From an uncultured Lachnospiraceae bacterium (GTDB taxonomy: Bacteria; Bacillota; Clostridia; Lachnospirales; Lachnospiraceae), in assembly GCA_910586015.1 (NCBI GenBank), contig CAJUGJ010000011.1, positions 52,635 to 116,634 on the forward strand: a stretch of 64,000 bases of DNA, given 5' to 3'. The notes below the pieces were generated by a model. It did not search any database. It saw only the letters and a program-made list of their open reading frames with translations, and had not been told where the DNA came from. Below, piece by piece: positions 62,392 through 64,000 of the stretch (position 1 is the first letter of the stretch; each line of letters opens with the position of its first letter). Position numbers and translations under genes: made by a program.

Positions 62392-63480
62392 CTATTCAAA
62401 CACTGCACACACCATAGTCTGATTTACATGCTGATTATTATATTGCTCTCCTCCTCCAACTACACCAATATGTGCTCCCATTGCTGCCATGTTTTTAGCA
62501 TATTCTTCTAAATAATTATCACTCTGATATAATAAATAACGATGGGCACAATCAATAGAAATGACCAGAGAAATATGTTTCATTTCAGATTTTATGTAAC
62601 TGCGGGTCATATCTTCCTGTTTTCTATAATCATCTAACTCCAAAAAATAAATACAGTCATTTTGATTAATACGTTTATAATTAAGAAGTTCTCCGTTTTC
62701 CCTAAGTTCTTTCATAGCAGAAATAAATACTTGATCTCCTACAACACGCCCCATTGGATTTTTCAATACATTATCCACAATTTTATTTTTTGGTATTCCG
62801 ACTTCTTTACTATAGACATCTGCTACTGGTTTCCCGTCAAGCTCTATAATAGAACGATTTTTTATATTTACTTTTGTTGCAAAGTGAGTTTGCTCACTCT
62901 GTCTTTTATATATATTTTCCTTAAATACTTTTATTTTTCCTGTCGTATTTTTAATCAGGGCATATACACAAGTATCCTCATAGACTTTTCCATTGTAAGC
63001 AACAACCCCTACTTTACCATCTGGTGCGCCAAAGGCTGTTCCACCTGCCATAGAGACCCCTTTATGTTTTAGGCAAGCATAAAGAGTAGTCGCAAGCATC
63101 TCTTCTGCTCCAGTACAATATTCAATACAAACTGTATCTTCCCTTCCCGGATTTATCTGTGATACTTTTTCCTCAAATGACTTTATTTCTGCTAAAGGAC
63201 ATGAACTGATATCCGAAATGATTCCACAGCTTACTTTGGCATCAGAAAAGAGTCCTAAAAGTGCCAAATTTTTTTCACTTACAGTTCCATTTGCTAGGTT
63301 TGTACCAATCGTTCCAATACATGGAACTTCTGGAAACCTCTCCCGCAGTAATGTAGCAATTTCCGCAATATCTTGATATGGTGCGATAAACAAAAGCATC
63401 GTTGGCTCTGATAAGCCTCGAACCGCTTCATCAACAGCAGTTTTTGGTGTTCCTTTTCCAATCCCAATAAATGTTCTCAT
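62392..63480 (-). CDS. FIST domain sensor protein
   Basis: 362 residues from the ATG at 63480 (MRTFIGIGKGTPKTAVDEA), with AGAGGT upstream; a longer frame to 63546 is unlikely. The FIST_N region (about 1-190, with FPEVPCIGTIGTNLANGTVS) and FIST_C region (about 200-350, e.g. PMGRVVGDQVFISAMKELRE) are recognisable. FIST domains are thought to bind small ligands such as amino acids. It lies directly upstream of a soluble chemoreceptor; sensing for chemotaxis is inferred from this pairing. Confidence 0.87.
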   Translation of the reverse strand: MRTFIGIGKGTPKTAVDEAVRGLSEPTMLLFIAPYQDIAEIATLLRERFPEVPCIGTIGTNLANGTVSEKNLALLGLFSDAKVSCGIISDISSCPLAEIKSFEEKVSQINPGREDTVCIEYCTGAEEMLATTLYACLKHKGVSMAGGTAFGAPDGKVGVVAYNGKVYEDTCVYALIKNTTGKIKVFKENIYKRQSEQTHFATKVNIKNRSIIELDGKPVADVYSKEVGIPKNKIVDNVLKNPMGRVVGDQVFISAMKELRENGELLNYKRINQNDCIYFLELDDYRKQEDMTRSYIKSEMKHISLVISIDCAHRYLLYQSDNYLEEYAKNMAAMGAHIGVVGGGEQYNNQHVNQTMVCAVFE

Positions 63481-63517
63481 CTCTTTTACCTCTACTGTGA
63501 AATTTTTATATAGGATT

Positions 63518-63546
63518 ATCTTACTATATGGATACGAAATTTTCAA
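63518..63546 (-). promoter_or_regulatory. Promoter of the FIST-chemoreceptor pair
   Basis: On the minus strand TTGAAA (63546-63541), a 17-base spacer and TAAGAT (63523-63518), about 35 bases before the start at 63480. Confidence 0.6.
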
Positions 63547-63646
63547 CTATAAAAATATTCTATACACACCAAACACATGGATGAATAAATTATGAACACG
63601 GTATCCATTTTTTGTTATAATCAAAGAAAAAAGGATGGATTTGTTT

Positions 63647-63667
63647 ATGAAAGCACCTTTAGAGTAA
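63647..63667 (+). other. Very short reading frame with ribosome site
   Basis: ATG to TAA encodes only MKAPLE, but AAGGATGG precedes it and an extended -10 TGtTATAAT (63613-63621) lies upstream. It could be a leader peptide or the stump of a deleted gene. Confidence 0.3.
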
Positions 63668-63701
63668 ACAATAATTTAACGCTTTTGTTTAAAGTTAATG
63701 G

Positions 63702-63730
63702 TTGAACTTAGTTATTAAAAGAATTATAAT
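63702..63730 (+). promoter_or_regulatory. Promoter of the Rpn family gene
   Basis: TTGAAC (63702-63707), a 17-base spacer and TATAAT (63725-63730), leaving a leader of about 175 bases. Confidence 0.75.
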
Positions 63731-63734
63731 AGGG

Positions 63735-63880
63735 ACTATACAAAATAAATAAACTTTGTATAGTTTTGCTGTCACACTATATGGTGTGTAGGTTGAAATA
63801 TAAACAAGGAAAAATTTAAACAGTTATATAATCTTCCGCAATATAATTTTAGTTGTATATTGCCATGGTCATGACATGGG
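63735..63880 (+). promoter_or_regulatory. Structured leader of the Rpn family gene
   Basis: A perfect 10-bp stem (63735-63744 with 63755-63764) then TTTT, CACAC/GTGTG (63773-63777 with 63784-63788), an 8-bp stem (63838-63845 with 63856-63863) and CCATG/CATGG just after. Repeated hairpins suggest RNA-level control. Confidence 0.55.
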
Positions 63881-63909
63881 TAAAAAAGAAAAATAAGAGG
63901 GGAAACACA

Positions 63910-64000
63910 ATGGAAAAAGAGTTCTTAATGAAACCGAAAATTGACTTTGCTTTTAAAGAAATTATGGTAGAAGAACAAGTACGTATCGGATTTCTTTCTG
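63910..64000 (+). CDS. Rpn family / PD-(D/E)XK nuclease family transposase, N-terminal fragment at window edge
   Basis: 30 codons from the ATG at 63910 (AGAGGGG upstream): MEKEFLMKPKIDFAFKEIMV then EEQVRIGFLS. PKIDFAFKEIM is the opening of the Rpn recombination-promoting nuclease/PDDEXK transposase family. The active-site residues lie beyond the window. Family members act on DNA and are common in multiple copies in Lachnospiraceae genomes; mobility is not proven for all. Confidence 0.8.
   Translation, partial: MEKEFLMKPKIDFAFKEIMVEEQVRIGFLS

Noticed and set aside
62662..63072. 136-codon plus-strand frame
   Set aside because: Antisense shadow of the FIST gene with unnatural Tyr/Phe/Ile composition.

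Overview
The window reads as a chromosome segment of a low-GC, Gram-positive, flagellated anaerobic Clostridia, most likely Lachnospiraceae-like. Supporting signs are AT-rich codon use, AGGAGG-type ribosome binding sites, the gene orders hpf-secA-prfB, comFC-yvyF and mbl-flhO-flhP known from Firmicutes, a canonical rpsL-rpsG-fusA-tuf str operon, and several chemotaxis and flagellar genes. Nearly all genes are on the minus strand. I saw no rRNA, tRNA, complete insertion sequence or CRISPR array.

Layout. 1-1.5 kb: N-terminal part of an oligoendopeptidase F gene, a Gx/HepS1-like membrane protein and a NusG domain II protein. 1.6-2.5 kb: a TipAS-type MerR regulator with a typical long-spacer promoter, followed by a nested 113-bp inverted repeat. 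2.5-7.8 kb: a four-gene export locus (ABC ATPase with a low-complexity tail, large CARDB-like surface protein, small membrane protein, FtsX/MacB-type permease). 8-15 kb: AI-2E-type permease, cytidylate-kinase-like protein, and a MoxR / DUF58 / transglutaminase trio. 15-20 kb: hpf, secA, prfB (with an intact programmed frameshift) and cheW. 20-28.6 kb: trxB, CPBP protease, CvfB-like S1 protein, CheY-like and CheX-like proteins, yvyF, comFC, a nucleotidyltransferase and recD2. 28.6-32 kb: a possible structured RNA, then mbl-flhO-flhP and a rod-binding protein gene.

33-45 kb is an accessory stretch. It holds three GNAT acetyltransferases, an ECF sigma/RsiV-like pair, a chemoreceptor, a Nudix hydrolase, an XRE-TPR regulator, an SpoU/TrmH methyltransferase, small membrane proteins, a frameshifted DUF6064 gene, a methyltransferase remnant, and repeated terminator hairpins. 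One hairpin family is a duplicated copy of the tuf 3' end.

45-64 kb: the str operon, with a consensus promoter facing away from a queuosine-salvage operon (49.8-52.1 kb). That operon has a preQ1-I riboswitch, then queK-like nucleoside hydrolase, an ECF S component and a queL-like radical SAM gene. Then come a DEAD-box helicase with a terminator hairpin in its leader, clpB, fabH, a lipoprotein hydrolase, hflK-hflC, a FIST sensor paired with a cytoplasmic chemoreceptor, and the start of an Rpn/PD-(D/E)XK nuclease-transposase gene cut by the window end.

The best-supported interesting system is the riboswitch-controlled queuine scavenging operon. It would take up queuosine or queuine, cut it back to preQ1, and feed tRNA modification. 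It belongs to a known pathway rather than a wholly new one. The most unusual genome-structure signal is the tuf-terminator duplication bracketing degraded and acquired genes.
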